Shown piece by piece: positions 14,990 through 24,640 of a stretch of 64,000 bases of DNA (position 1 is its first letter; each line of letters opens with the position of its first letter). The translations under genes and the position numbers were made by a program. Location: contig NC_079889.1 of assembly GCF_029227915.1 (NCBI RefSeq), forward strand, positions 1,674,001 through 1,738,000, written 5' to 3'. Source of the stretch: Hydractinia symbiolongicarpus (lineage: Eukaryota > Cnidaria > Hydrozoa > Anthoathecata > Hydractiniidae). The notes beneath the pieces were generated by a model. The model saw nothing but the letters and a program-made list of their open reading frames with translations, searched no databases and had not been told where the DNA came from.

Positions 14990-15520
14990 TCTGAAGTATC
15001 CTGATTCTCTTCTCTCTTCACGGAAATACTTCACTCTTCTTTAAATTTTAAGTTTTTAATGAATGTGTAACATAACAGAGTATTTTATGTATAACCAAAG
15101 CTGTGAAACTAAATAAATAAAATATGTATGAGTAAAGGGCCTGATACACTTGTACAATATCACTGAAATATAAATTATAATATCAATATAATTTCTTAAA
15201 ATATGTTTAAAATATGGTTATAATTTCATATAATATTTCTTATAATATAGCTATAATATGTATAATTTCAACACCTGGCATGTGCGTCATAACCTCATAA
15301 TTTGCTGCATGGCTATAATATTTGAAAAAAATCAAACGAGTTAGATTTTAATAATATTGTTAGTGATCCAGTTTCGAATGACTTTGTTTTTGTGACAATA
15401 GATCTATTATCTGCTAGCCTTGTTGTGGCAACGATGTTATGAAATTAATTGAAATTATAACGATATTATAACAAATTCTAAGTATATTGTAGAAAAATTA
15501 TAACTGTATTATAGAATATA

Positions 15521-15697
15521 TCTCTATTATAATAGCCGTATTCCGTCTGTTTGTCTCTGCGCGGACCCCCCGCTGAGATAGAAAATGATGTTACGGAAAC
15601 ACGAATATCAAATGCGATAAATTCTTATCCACTTTGTTGCCACGGGTAAATTCAAAGGACGGGCGAACCCGTGGATTTTTCCACGGGCAACGACTAG
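15521..15697 (+). mobile_element. Helitron-like short copy B (177 bp)
   Basis: Starts TC after ATATA, contains the CCGTATTCCGTCTGT left motif, and ends with the hairpin CCCGTGG-ATTTTT-CCACGGG followed by CAACGACTAG. It abuts copy C directly. Confidence 0.7.
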
Positions 15698-15843
15698 TCT
15701 ATATTATAATACCCGTATATGTCTGTCCGTCCGTCAGTCTGTCACGCAAAATGGTAGCTTAGCTGCGCAGATAGCGAAACGCACGCAATGCGGTATAAAA
15801 AGGACGGGCGAACCCGTGGATTTTTTCACGGGCTAACGACTAG
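15698..15843 (+). mobile_element. Helitron-like short copy C (146 bp), tandem with B
   Basis: Starts TCTATATTATAATACCCG immediately after the CTAG of copy B and ends CTAG before T. The left and middle motifs (GTCTGTCCGTCCGTC, CACGCAAAATGGTAGC) and the 3' CCCGTGG..CACGGG hairpin are best preserved here. Confidence 0.75.
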
Positions 15844-15876
15844 TTTAATGATATTATACAAGTGTATCCTGGCCTT

Positions 15877-16785
15877 AAGAGAATAATTCATTTTAAAAAT
15901 TTAAAAAAATACAATATGTATATGACACATAAAGTTTTAAAATTAATATGCATTTATATTTCTTGTTTTCTATTATAGTTTTTTAAAAAATGTTTTGCCT
16001 TGTATCAGTGAAATATAATTCTTGACAAATTTTTTTATTTATAGCTGATGATATCTGCACAATTAGAACCGTTTATGATTTTTAATCTATCCAAATAAAA
16101 TGATCCCTAGAAAAATTCCCTAGAAAACTGTTTTTTTTTTTCTGACATCGGGAAAACGTAAACATTATCAAGTTTAATATTTCCATTTAAACACTCTGCC
16201 TCAGAGTGAAATGCGTTCTTCAATCAGTGCGAATTCTTGAAAGTCACGAACACCACATTTTTTGGCTGCTAAAGAGCAGAAAATTGAATTAAACGCGAAT
16301 GGAAAATTAAATTAAAAATTGAATTAAATTGAACACAAAATAAAACGTTGTGTAAACAATCATTTTTTTTTCACTTTACTCCGCCTGAATTTCACTTCGG
16401 GTTCGTGTTAAAAAAAAAACATATAAACAAGATTTTTATGATTCATTATCGCATAAGTGGTACAAAATGAAGAAAATACACATGTCAGCCATCATACCAA
16501 TAGCACCATAATGCGTCTCTTGGCAACTAAATCGTGTGACAATAAACGAATGCTGTGGAAAGAAAAACTACTGTTAATTATGTTAGATAGTTTGGTCTTT
16601 GAAGTATTTTGTCAGCGAAATTTTGTACAATAAACGTATTGTGAGTAAGTGCTAAATATCTTTTTTGCAACAAGTTAACTCGTAGTATAAATATGATGAA
16701 TTTGTTTTTCTCTTTTTTAAATTACTTGTTACCACATAAACCGCGTTGCAAAGTTTCTTGAAGAAAAGGGTAAGTCAATTTATGT
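15877..16785. other. Intergenic AT-rich DNA
   Basis: No coding frame, RNA gene or clear transposon end was recognised between the TIR element and the next Helitron-like remnants. Confidence 0.45.
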
Positions 16786-17155
16786 CCTCTCTACGTTAAT
16801 AATACCCTTATTCGAATGCGATACACTCTTACCCACTCTTTGCGACAGCCGAACTTCCGTCAAGTTTATGAACGGGAAAACCCGTGGATTTTGCTACAGG
16901 TTAAAAACTAGTCTCTTTAATAATAGTCGTCGTCTGTCTGTCTCTGAGCGCAATTGTACCACAGTAGCGAAACACACAAAATGCAGTATATAAATGCCTC
17001 CCCTTATATACTGCGTTTCGACCCCATGGATGGACCTCATTATATTCTTTTATAGTCTTTATTGTAATAGGTGTTGACTGCCTGTCAGCTGTCAGCGACA
17101 AATGTTCAATGTACATTGCTGCGACGGACGAATTCCCGTGGATTATATAAGCCTG
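16786..17155 (+). mobile_element. Two decayed Helitron-like copies (D1, D2)
   Basis: D1 ends with AACCCGTGGATTTTGC..ACTAG at 16908-16911. D2 begins TCTCTTTAATAATAG at 16912, again directly abutting. D2 carries GTCTGTCTGTCTCTG and ends vaguely near 17150, with CCCGTGGATTA but no hairpin partner. The left end of D1 is uncertain. Confidence 0.5.
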
Positions 17156-17344
17156 TTTTATTGACATAAGAAATTGTCTTTTTCCAAGGAAATCCTGCTA
17201 CTTTTAAGTATTTACAGTTTATGTAGCCTTCTTAGCACCTAAGACAATGACTAACGCGATCTCGATGAAACTCGAAACCACAATCTTCCGAAGTTGGACG
17301 CCGTTTGTGTCAATATACGCACGAAACACAGACCATTCGACAGA

Positions 17345-17503
17345 AATTATTATATTAATAATGGCCGTACATTTTCTGTCTCTGCACAAAATGGTACCGC
17401 AATATAGCGATAGATGCCTTTATGCGTTTTTATAGTTGTGACACTGAGCATGCGATATATAACGGCGGGCGAACCCGTGTATTTACCCCTCTCTACCGGC
17501 TAG
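17345..17503 (+). mobile_element. Helitron-like decayed copy E
   Basis: Contains ATAATGGCCGTACATTTTC, CACAAAATGGTACCGC and GGGCGAACCCGTG, and ends CTAG before T at 17500-17503. The 3' hairpin is damaged and the left end is approximate. Confidence 0.5.
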
Positions 17504-17582
17504 TATATATTTACTTTACGTATTTTGCCTGTCACTCAGGCTGATTCCGTGCTAAGAATACACGAAAATTATAGGACGAAAC

Positions 17583-17750
17583 TGTAGTATTCATCTATCA
17601 TCAGATAAAAAGTATTCTTCTGATAAAAGAAGCTAATCACATATAAACATAAAGTCTGATATCAGATGCTGTGACGCCATCTTGGATCGTGTTTTTGAGA
17701 GCGAGCCGAAACTCACGGCATCCGATATATACCTAGTAAAATATATTACA
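17583..17750 (-). repeat. 3' LTR of the Ty3/Gypsy element
   Basis: 168 bp, bounded by TGTAGTATTC and ATATATTACA on the plus strand. On the element's own strand it carries a TATA-like GGTATATATCGG. It is short compared with most Gypsy LTRs. Confidence 0.93.
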
Positions 17751-17765
17751 ATCCCTCTTTTTCTC
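17751..17765 (-). other. Polypurine tract
   Basis: On the element strand, GAGAAAAAGAGGGAT lies immediately before the 3' LTR, the position where plus-strand DNA synthesis is primed. Confidence 0.75.
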
Positions 17766-17986
17766 GAAGTTATTGTTGTTGATTTCTTGATTGTTTGTTT
17801 TATAACATGTTCACATATTTGCTTTTCAACTCAGTTCCTCTGCACGTACATAAAACGTTTTTGTTCTTCAGCTATACACATCGGTCTTTTACTATATACA
17901 TCGTATCGTTCGTCTGCTATATATATACATCGTTTATCATTATCGTTCTTGTTATCATTATCTTGTTATCGTTCTTATTTTTTTCT

Positions 17987-20900
17987 CTAAGTCTTCTTCT
18001 TGCGCTTCGGATTGATGATGACGTAACGCTCTGTAGTTTTTCTTTGTCGTTTCGGGTAGGTTTTTGCACCGTTCTTGTGGTTTTTCTTTTCGTATAGATC
18101 TTCTTCTTTGTTATGGCCATCATTCGGTTTAGATTGTTGGTTCTCATCAAAATTCGCATTGCTTGAGCAGGTACAAGGGTCTGCCCTGTTTCGCGCGTTA
18201 GAAACACTCGATTGCTTACCCTTCGCAGATCTATACAGTTTCGCGTGTCCGTTTGCTCGTAGAAACGTTTTTCCTTCCTTGTTTCGAACCATGATGCTTC
18301 GTTTGTATACTTTAATGATGGTGAAGACTTCCTTTAACCAGGGCGGTGAAAGTTTGTTTTTGTTGTCGGTAAGATTTTTCAACAATACCTTTTGTCCGAC
18401 TTCAAAAGTGACAGTTTTTGCCTTGCGGTTCTGGTCGGTGTTTTCCTTGGATTTCTGTTTGTGCTTTTCATCATTCTTGTTTACTTCTATATCCAATTCA
18501 CTGTTGCTTTTCACAAGTTGACTAACGTCAGGAAGATCATTCGTTAGCGGTCTACCGAACATCAGTGTTGCAGGTGGAACTTTAGTTACGGTATGAGGTG
18601 TGGTTCGGTAACTCAAAAGGAATGTGTCAAGAGTTTTACGCCAATCCTTTCCAGTGATGACAGCAGTTTGATTGTGTCGCTTCAATGTGCGGTTAAATCT
18701 CTCAACCTCACCATTAGCTTGTGGCCAGTATGGAGTTGTACGCCGGTGTTTTATACCATGTTGTTGAAGGTATCGGCTGAATTTGAAGGACGTGAATTGT
18801 GAACCGTTGTCAGTTACAATTGTTTTTGGATAACCAAAAATACTAAAGGTTCGCTTCATAACATTTATTATGTTTTGCACACCAGTGTTCTTGATAGAAG
18901 AAACTATTGGGTATCTGGATCTGTAATCAATCAAAACTAACAGGTTGTCACCAGAGGGATAAGGGCCTTGAATGTCCATTGCAATAGTGTTCCAAGGTTG
19001 TTTGGGAATTTCTGTTGGTTGTGACGGTTCATGCCTGGTGGTGGAGGGTGCAGTTACTTGGCAGGCATGACAGGTAAGTGTTAGATCTTCGATTTGTTTG
19101 TTCATCAGCGGCCACCAAACTTTTTCACGTAATAGTAGTTTAGTTTTGGTTGTTCCTTGATGCGTAGCATGTGCTATCTGCAACATTTTCTGTTGTAGAG
19201 TGCTTGGGATGACAATTCGTTGTCCTTTGAGTAAAATGTTATTCACAAAGGATAACTCATGCTTTGCATGTCTGTATGGATTCAAAGCAGAATCTTTTGG
19301 CCAGGCCTTCGAGTTAATGGCTTTGGTGACTTTTTGAAGAATGATGTCTTTTGCAGTTTCATCTTGTATCTCTTCGATATTGCAGCTTTTAGGTACTGCT
19401 TCTGCTGCTGTAAAGTTGATAAAGGATTCAATTGAGTCGTCAGTTTCTCCTTCACTGTCTGTACAAACAGGGTCTCTTGATAGTATGTCAGCAGCATTTT
19501 TGGCACCAGAAATGTATTTTAATTTGTAGTTATACCCTTGTATGCGAAGAAGCCATCTCTGGATCCTCGGTGGTGGAGATGTGGAAGTTGGTGACATTAC
19601 GTGCAAAAGACTCTTGTGATCAGTGGTGATATCGAAGTCACGGTCATATATGAAAAAGTGAAAGTGTGTGCAGCCAAAGGCAACTGCAAGAGCTTCTCGT
19701 TCTGTTTGTGAGTATCTCTGTTCAACAGGTGTTAATGCTCTACTTCCATATGCTACCGGCTTGAAGTTTCCATCTTTCTGTTTCTGTGTAAGTATGGCAC
19801 CAAGACCATACGGACTTGCATCAACAATTATGTCTGTTTCCGCCTCAGGATTGTAAAATGCCATAGTTTCAGAAGTGCAAAGTTTTTCTTTGAGTAAATC
19901 AAATGATTTCTGTTCAAGATCTGTCCATATGAATGGTGTATTTTTCTTGGTGAGTTTCCTCAGTGGAGCTGATAATGTACTGTAGTCTTTGATGAACTGA
20001 CTGCAATAATTTACTAGACCAAGAAAGGATCTGACTTCTGTCGATGTTGTTGGTGTTTTGAATTTGTTGACTGCAGTGACTTTGGAAGGGTCTGGAGATA
20101 TGCCATTTGTTGTGAGAGTATATCCACTAAATAAAATTTTATTCTTGCTAAACTCACATTTTTCTGGGTTGACACGCAGGCCATTCTCAGAAAGATTACG
20201 AAGAACCTTATCGAGATTGCGGTCATGCTCAGCTTGTGTTTTTCCCCAGATAAAAATATCATCAGAGATGTTCTTTGCCCCTTCACAATCAGCAATTACC
20301 ATTTCAATATTTTTCTGAAAATGTTCAAAGGCACTTGAAATACCATATATGAGACGCTTGTATCTGAAAATTCCTTTATGGGTAATGAAGGCAGTAATGT
20401 TTCTGCTTTCTTCGGCTAACTCAATTTGATGGTAGCCTTCTCGCAGGTCAATTTTTGAGAAGACAGTGGCTCCATTTAATAATGGTAGGATTTCTTCCAG
20501 TTTTGGAATAGGATGCTTCTCTCTGATAATGGCAGTGTTTGCTCTGCGCATGTCCACACACAATCTAATTTTGCCATTTTTCTTAGGTACTGCGACAATT
20601 GGTGAAACCCACGAAGTTGGTCCATTAACTGGCTCAATGATATCTAATTTCAGCAGTCTATCGAGCTCTGCTTCAACTTTCTTTCTGGTGTGAAACGGCA
20701 GTCTCCTAGTTGGTTGCTGGATGGGGGTGACATCTGGATCAATATGGAGTTTCTGTTTGAAGTTGTTAAGTTTTCCCATTCCTTTGAATACCTTATTGTT
20801 TTTGTTGAGGACTTGTTCTGTTGATACTGGTATGCCTTTTGACAGACTTCTGCTACCTAACTGGAATGTTCTATGGTTGATGGGTGTTGTAGCTGGTCCA

Positions 20901-22087
20901 ATTCGTAATAGATCTAGCTGCTCAGCTGTTTTGTGACCAAGTAAATTGCCTCCTTGACCAGGTATTACGTAGAATTTTGCTAGTATTTTATGGTGATTTG
21001 CTGCAACTGTAGCTTTGAAGGTACCAGTGATTGGGAGCTTCTTAGTAGCATTGTATGGGTAGATTCGGGCATTGGATTTCTGAAGCTGGATGTTGCTGAA
21101 TAAGCGTTTATAGGTTCGAAAATCGATGATATTTGTTGTGCTTCCAGAATCAATGATAGCAGTCATTTCGCTATTGTTTACTAGAACGGGGAAGTTATTT
21201 GACTTCGTAGTGTTCATCTTGTATAGGTAGATATCCTCATCTTCGTCATCAGAGTTTTCATGGTTGGTTTGATGAACTTGCTGTTTATTTTTGGTGCGGC
21301 ACATTTTTGCAAAATGTCCTTTAATACCACATTTGTTACATGTTTTATCTCTTGATCTCCGACATTCATGACTTTTGTGGTTCTTCATACCACAGCGACC
21401 ACATTCTGGTTTGTTGAATGATTTGGTTGGGTTGTTCCGATGTGGTGGTGCATTGTGTTTCCTATGGCTACGATGAGGTGGTCTACGCCCATGTAGTTTG
21501 TTGATTTGTTCAGAGCTTTCTTCTTCAGTGTCATGTTGTGTTTGTTTACCATTAGCTATTTCTTTGTTTTGGTGTTCTGCAGATTCAAAAAGTCGTCCAA
21601 GGTCCTGTGTTTTCTGGAGATTCAAATCAGTTTCCATAAGTAAACGTTTGCGGAATTTAATATTCGATGTTTTTGCTATGACCATGTCTCGGATTTCATT
21701 GTCAGTTTCTGATCCATATTCACAATATAAGGAAAGTTGTCGTAGACGGGTAATGAATTGATCCGTACTTTCCCCTACTTGTTGTGAGGCTTGGTGAAAT
21801 TTATGCCTTTCGAAAGGTATGTTCTTTTTGACTGAAAAATGTTCATCAAATTTATGGAGGGCTTCTTCAAATGTTGTTCCAGGATCAGAGAAAGTTTCAA
21901 ATATTTCCTGGCATTTAGGTCCAATCATGTGGAGTAAAATTGCCCTCTTTCTTTCATCATCCCTAACTCCACTTGCTAGTATGTAGTATTTAAGACTGGT
22001 CTGCCATTTCGTCCATCGTTGACCAACTGAAGTCGGTTCTCCATTTGGGTCAAAGGGTGGTATGGCTGGAAGTTGCAAAACGGACAT
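17987..22087 (-). CDS. Gag-Pol polyprotein of the Ty3/Gypsy element (1366 aa)
   Basis: A single frame with no gag-pol frameshift encodes the proteins for retrotransposition. The start chosen is the first ATG (22087, MSVLQLPAIPP). Gag is followed by two CCHC zinc knuckles (229-242 and 250-263) that bind RNA. Then come an aspartic protease (DSG 313-315) and reverse transcriptase (about 470-660, catalytic SDD 608-610 in the context NISDDIFIWG). RNase H (D756 in IVDASPYG) and integrase complete it. The integrase has an HHCC finger at about 973-1009 and the catalytic triad D1038, D1093 and E1129, the last two 35 residues apart. The tail is basic, with no obvious chromodomain. The order protease-RT-RNaseH-integrase is that of Ty3/Gypsy. 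The first residue of the usual YxDD box is isoleucine, which to my knowledge also occurs in other Gypsy elements. No stop or frameshift is seen. Confidence 0.95.
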   Translation of the reverse strand: MSVLQLPAIPPFDPNGEPTSVGQRWTKWQTSLKYYILASGVRDDERKRAILLHMIGPKCQEIFETFSDPGTTFEEALHKFDEHFSVKKNIPFERHKFHQASQQVGESTDQFITRLRQLSLYCEYGSETDNEIRDMVIAKTSNIKFRKRLLMETDLNLQKTQDLGRLFESAEHQNKEIANGKQTQHDTEEESSEQINKLHGRRPPHRSHRKHNAPPHRNNPTKSFNKPECGRCGMKNHKSHECRRSRDKTCNKCGIKGHFAKMCRTKNKQQVHQTNHENSDDEDEDIYLYKMNTTKSNNFPVLVNNSEMTAIIDSGSTTNIIDFRTYKRLFSNIQLQKSNARIYPYNATKKLPITGTFKATVAANHHKILAKFYVIPGQGGNLLGHKTAEQLDLLRIGPATTPINHRTFQLGSRSLSKGIPVSTEQVLNKNNKVFKGMGKLNNFKQKLHIDPDVTPIQQPTRRLPFHTRKKVEAELDRLLKLDIIEPVNGPTSWVSPIVAVPKKNGKIRLCVDMRRANTAIIREKHPIPKLEEILPLLNGATVFSKIDLREGYHQIELAEESRNITAFITHKGIFRYKRLIYGISSAFEHFQKNIEMVIADCEGAKNISDDIFIWGKTQAEHDRNLDKVLRNLSENGLRVNPEKCEFSKNKILFSGYTLTTNGISPDPSKVTAVNKFKTPTTSTEVRSFLGLVNYCSQFIKDYSTLSAPLRKLTKKNTPFIWTDLEQKSFDLLKEKLCTSETMAFYNPEAETDIIVDASPYGLGAILTQKQKDGNFKPVAYGSRALTPVEQRYSQTEREALAVAFGCTHFHFFIYDRDFDITTDHKSLLHVMSPTSTSPPPRIQRWLLRIQGYNYKLKYISGAKNAADILSRDPVCTDSEGETDDSIESFINFTAAEAVPKSCNIEEIQDETAKDIILQKVTKAINSKAWPKDSALNPYRHAKHELSFVNNILLKGQRIVIPSTLQQKMLQIAHATHQGTTKTKLLLREKVWWPLMNKQIEDLTLTCHACQVTAPSTTRHEPSQPTEIPKQPWNTIAMDIQGPYPSGDNLLVLIDYRSRYPIVSSIKNTGVQNIINVMKRTFSIFGYPKTIVTDNGSQFTSFKFSRYLQQHGIKHRRTTPYWPQANGEVERFNRTLKRHNQTAVITGKDWRKTLDTFLLSYRTTPHTVTKVPPATLMFGRPLTNDLPDVSQLVKSNSELDIEVNKNDEKHKQKSKENTDQNRKAKTVTFEVGQKVLLKNLTDNKNKLSPPWLKEVFTIIKVYKRSIMVRNKEGKTFLRANGHAKLYRSAKGKQSSVSNARNRADPCTCSSNANFDENQQSKPNDGHNKEEDLYEKKNHKNGAKTYPKRQRKTTERYVIINPKRKKKT

Positions 22088-22280
22088 GCTAGCTGCACAG
22101 AAATGCTCAGAGCGCGCGCACAAGTATAACTATCGCTTGAAATTACAAAGGACAGCCTAGCAAAGTTTCCTTTCGCACAGTAAGAGTCAACAAAATTTGT
22201 TGTTTTGATTCGAAAATTCACACGTCTTGTTTCACGCGAGATTGCTTTGTAATTATGAAATATACCTCTCCATGAGTTCT

Positions 22281-22299
22281 TGGAATCCTCGTCGCCAAT
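22281..22299 (-). other. Candidate primer-binding site
   Basis: On the element strand, ATTGGCGACGAGGATTCCA begins one base inside the 5' LTR. It is where a tRNA 3' end would pair. I did not assign the tRNA. Confidence 0.55.
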
Positions 22300-22300
22300 T

Positions 22301-22468
22301 TGTAGTATTTATCTATCATCAGATAAAAAGTATTCTTCTGATAAAAGAAGCTAATCACATATAAACATAAAGTCTGATATCAGATGCTGTGACGCCATCT
22401 TGGATCGTGTTTTTGAGAGCGAGCCGAAACTCACGGCATCCGATATATACCTAGTAAAATATATTACA
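22301..22468 (-). repeat. 5' LTR of the Ty3/Gypsy element
   Basis: Same as the 3' LTR except for one visible base change near its end. On the element strand it would contain the promoter, with TATATA close to its left edge. Confidence 0.93.
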
Positions 22469-22473
22469 GAAAC

Positions 22474-22975
22474 AACAAATTTATATAGATAAATTTGTAA
22501 TTATTCCTGTAATTTAGTCTTTATTAATATAATAATAAAACAATGTTGGACTCTTTCATGATTTTCTCGGTATCTAATACCAAATTTAACACGCCGGCAA
22601 TAAGTTTATATAAGCCGGCAATAAGACTTCATCAACATGTTAAGTTTATATTTATATAAAATAAAACGAAAAAAAAAACTTTTCACAAAGAGGTCAAAAT
22701 AGAAAAATAGAAAATAAGAAAGTCGGTGCTGGAATTACAGAGTTGACATCTTTTAAACAAACGTATTTAAATTTTTATCATATTTGATACCGCCAACAGG
22801 TGCAAACAGCCTTAGAATACATAAAAAGTCTGATAAATCAGGTCATTTTAACTGTGCGTTGAAAGAAAGTTTATGTCTAGAAAGGCTGCTATCTGTAATT
22901 ACACTTATTGCATGCTACAAATAAGGTGTACAAAAATATTTTCATGTTATTTTTTTTTTAGAATCGTAAAACAAA
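22474..22975. other. Upstream region of peptide gene 3
   Basis: No coding frame. A poly-T tract ending in AG at about 22961 is a good 3' splice site 15 bases before the ATG. It suggests a 5' UTR intron like that inferred for the paralogues. Confidence 0.45.
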
Positions 22976-23248
22976 ATGAAGATTTTCTTTTTCTTGGCAC
23001 TGTTTATGGTGATTGCCACACAACATGTTGATGCTGAATGCAGGGATAACCTTGGTAAGGATAAAAGCATAGCTATGTATGGGTTCTTTTCTAATATGAT
23101 TTTTCAATTCTATATTTTTTTTTCTGTCATAGGCGATCCCATCGCCGAAGGTGATTATGCACCTGCTTTAGGTGACCTTTGTTACCAATGTTCCGGTGAC
23201 ATGAAGCGACTGACAAGCTGCCCAGAAGGATTTGTCGCCAAAAAGTAA
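22976..23248 (+). CDS. Small secreted four-cysteine peptide 3 (two exons)
   Basis: Exon 1 is 22976-23054 and exon 2 is 23133-23248. The 78-bp intron (GTAAGG donor, TGTCATAG acceptor, phase 1) keeps an open frame, so unspliced reading is also open, but homology supports splicing. The product is 64 aa. A signal peptide (MKIFFFLALFMVIATQHVDA) precedes ECRDNLGDPIAEG and the core LCYQCSGDMKRLTSC, giving the family's four cysteines. The C-terminus is shorter than in its paralogues (PEGFVAKK) and lacks the KRS site. It lies about 500 bp from the retrotransposon. The function is unknown; an extracellular peptide is inferred from the signal sequence. Confidence 0.8.
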   Translation: MKIFFFLALFMVIATQHVDAECRDNLGKDKSIAMYGFFSNMIFQFYIFFSVIGDPIAEGDYAPALGDLCYQCSGDMKRLTSCPEGFVAKK

Positions 23249-24571
23249 TGCATACGATGGTCACGTTTTCTTTGAGAGAATTATAAACTTTTTTGTTGCA
23301 TTTATCTCGTTTTCTTTTCTCCTTCAATTCACTAATAACATTGATAGCATAATTATAAACCAATTCCTTAAATAACACATTTTTTTAAAAAAATTTACGG
23401 CGAAGGCTGTATCTGGCTAAGATGGTGCAGCGAATCTTGTAAATTCCTTTTTTCAAAAAAATGTACGACTTTCCCGCTGCGAAAAGGGTTAAATTATATT
23501 TTTTTAGTGAGCCGTTATGCTAAATCTTTTTTCAATAACTAAGGAAGAAGTAATGATCCAAGAAACGTGCTTAACGAAGTTTGAAATATAGGAACGTTAT
23601 ATCATTGCAGTATATTAATTCACAGTTATTGGAAATTTTTGCAAGTTTAGAGTTCTATAAGACATCTTACAAATTTTTCTGTCAAAAGAGTGCTATTACA
23701 AGTTCAATTGCACTCTACCTAATATTCGCCATTATTCTGTTTTACCGTATATATAAGGCGGCAAAATTTGACCAGATTTCGAGACTTACTTTCTCTTATA
23801 AGCATTAGTAATATGAGGCGAGGTAGAGAATGGTTATTAAGGAGATAAACCAATGCGAGGCCAAAATGTTTTTTACAGTTAGAGAAGTTTTGAAAGAAGT
23901 AGAGTACGCTGTAATCCAGAAAGATTTTCATAAAGGAAAAAAAAATTAAAAAATATGTCATTTTTGTAGAAGGACAGTTCTGAACAAGCGATCCTGTGTA
24001 TCATGTGATCGGCTCATCTACTGACTTATCAGTACTTTATCGGTCATTTCATATAACCTGCCCTTTAGTTATTTTTTCTTATCTTAGCCAGTAAATATCT
24101 TATCAAAGTTACTGTAGTTTTCCATCCTACAAAATTAGTACACGTAACAAATGAACTAAAGATATCAAGTTTTGCATTTCCTGCCTTTCACTTTAACCTT
24201 GTGAATACCCACATAAACAACCACTTTAACTTTCTGCTTACCCAATCCCTCCCACCCCTACTGGCAACTAATAGAAATGCCAACAATGCAAGTATCACCA
24301 TAGAAACAAAAAGGATGTACTTTTTCTTCGTCGTAGACTTTGACACCTGTAAAAAGTTTAACCGACGGTGTCAACTTTCCCATGTTTATATAAGTTAACC
24401 TAAAAAGATCCCAGATTCTTGATTCTAAAAAGCAGACGTGGGTGTTGGGATTAATAAAGCAGAGAGGGTACGGTTACAGCTCACTGTTACAACATTACAC
24501 ACACAATTAACTGTGCACAATTGTATATTCTTGTACAAGATAATGTATAGATGTTAACACGACGAACAATA
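23249..24571. other. Intergenic DNA
   Basis: AT-rich. Several chance frames have no recognisable domain, and there is no clear RNA gene. Confidence 0.45.
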
Positions 24572-24640
24572 TCTATAGTATAATGCCTGTATACGTCTGT
24601 CCGTCCGTCTGTCCGTCCGTCTGTCTGTCACGCAAAATAA
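24572..24640 (+). mobile_element. Truncated Helitron-like 5' end (copy F)
   Basis: Starts TCTATAGTATAATGCCTG after an A and continues with GTATACGTCTGTCCGTCCGTC repeats to TGTCACGCAAAAT. There the family homology stops, and the hairpin and CTAG end are missing. Confidence 0.65.

Larger units (their letters stand above)
15135..15876. mobile_element. AT-rich TIR element hosting two Helitron-like copies
   Basis: The ends form an imperfect inverted repeat of about 28 bp: AAGGGCCTGATACACTTGTA at 15135 and its near complement ending CAAGTGTATCCTGGCCTT at 15876. The left interior is full of TATAAT/ATTATA repeats (15160-15540). Copies B and C of the Helitron-like family occupy 15521-15843. The target duplication is unclear and no coding frame is seen. 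Confidence 0.6.
17583..22468 (-). mobile_element. Intact Ty3/Gypsy LTR retrotransposon
   Basis: This complete 4,886-bp element has two 168-bp LTRs (17583-17750 and 22301-22468) that begin TG and end CA on the plus strand. They differ at one base that I can see (C against T at the tenth base). The element is flanked by the 5-bp duplication GAAAC at 17578-17582 and 22469-22473. One uninterrupted gag-pol frame lies between them, reading on the minus strand. The near-identical LTRs and intact frame mean a recent insertion that may still be able to move. It sits in intergenic DNA between the Helitron cluster and the peptide gene at 22976. Confidence 0.95.

Noticed and set aside
18075-21761. Plus-strand frames opposite the gag-pol gene
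   Set aside because: They are antisense shadows of the Ty3/Gypsy coding frame with no recognisable domains.
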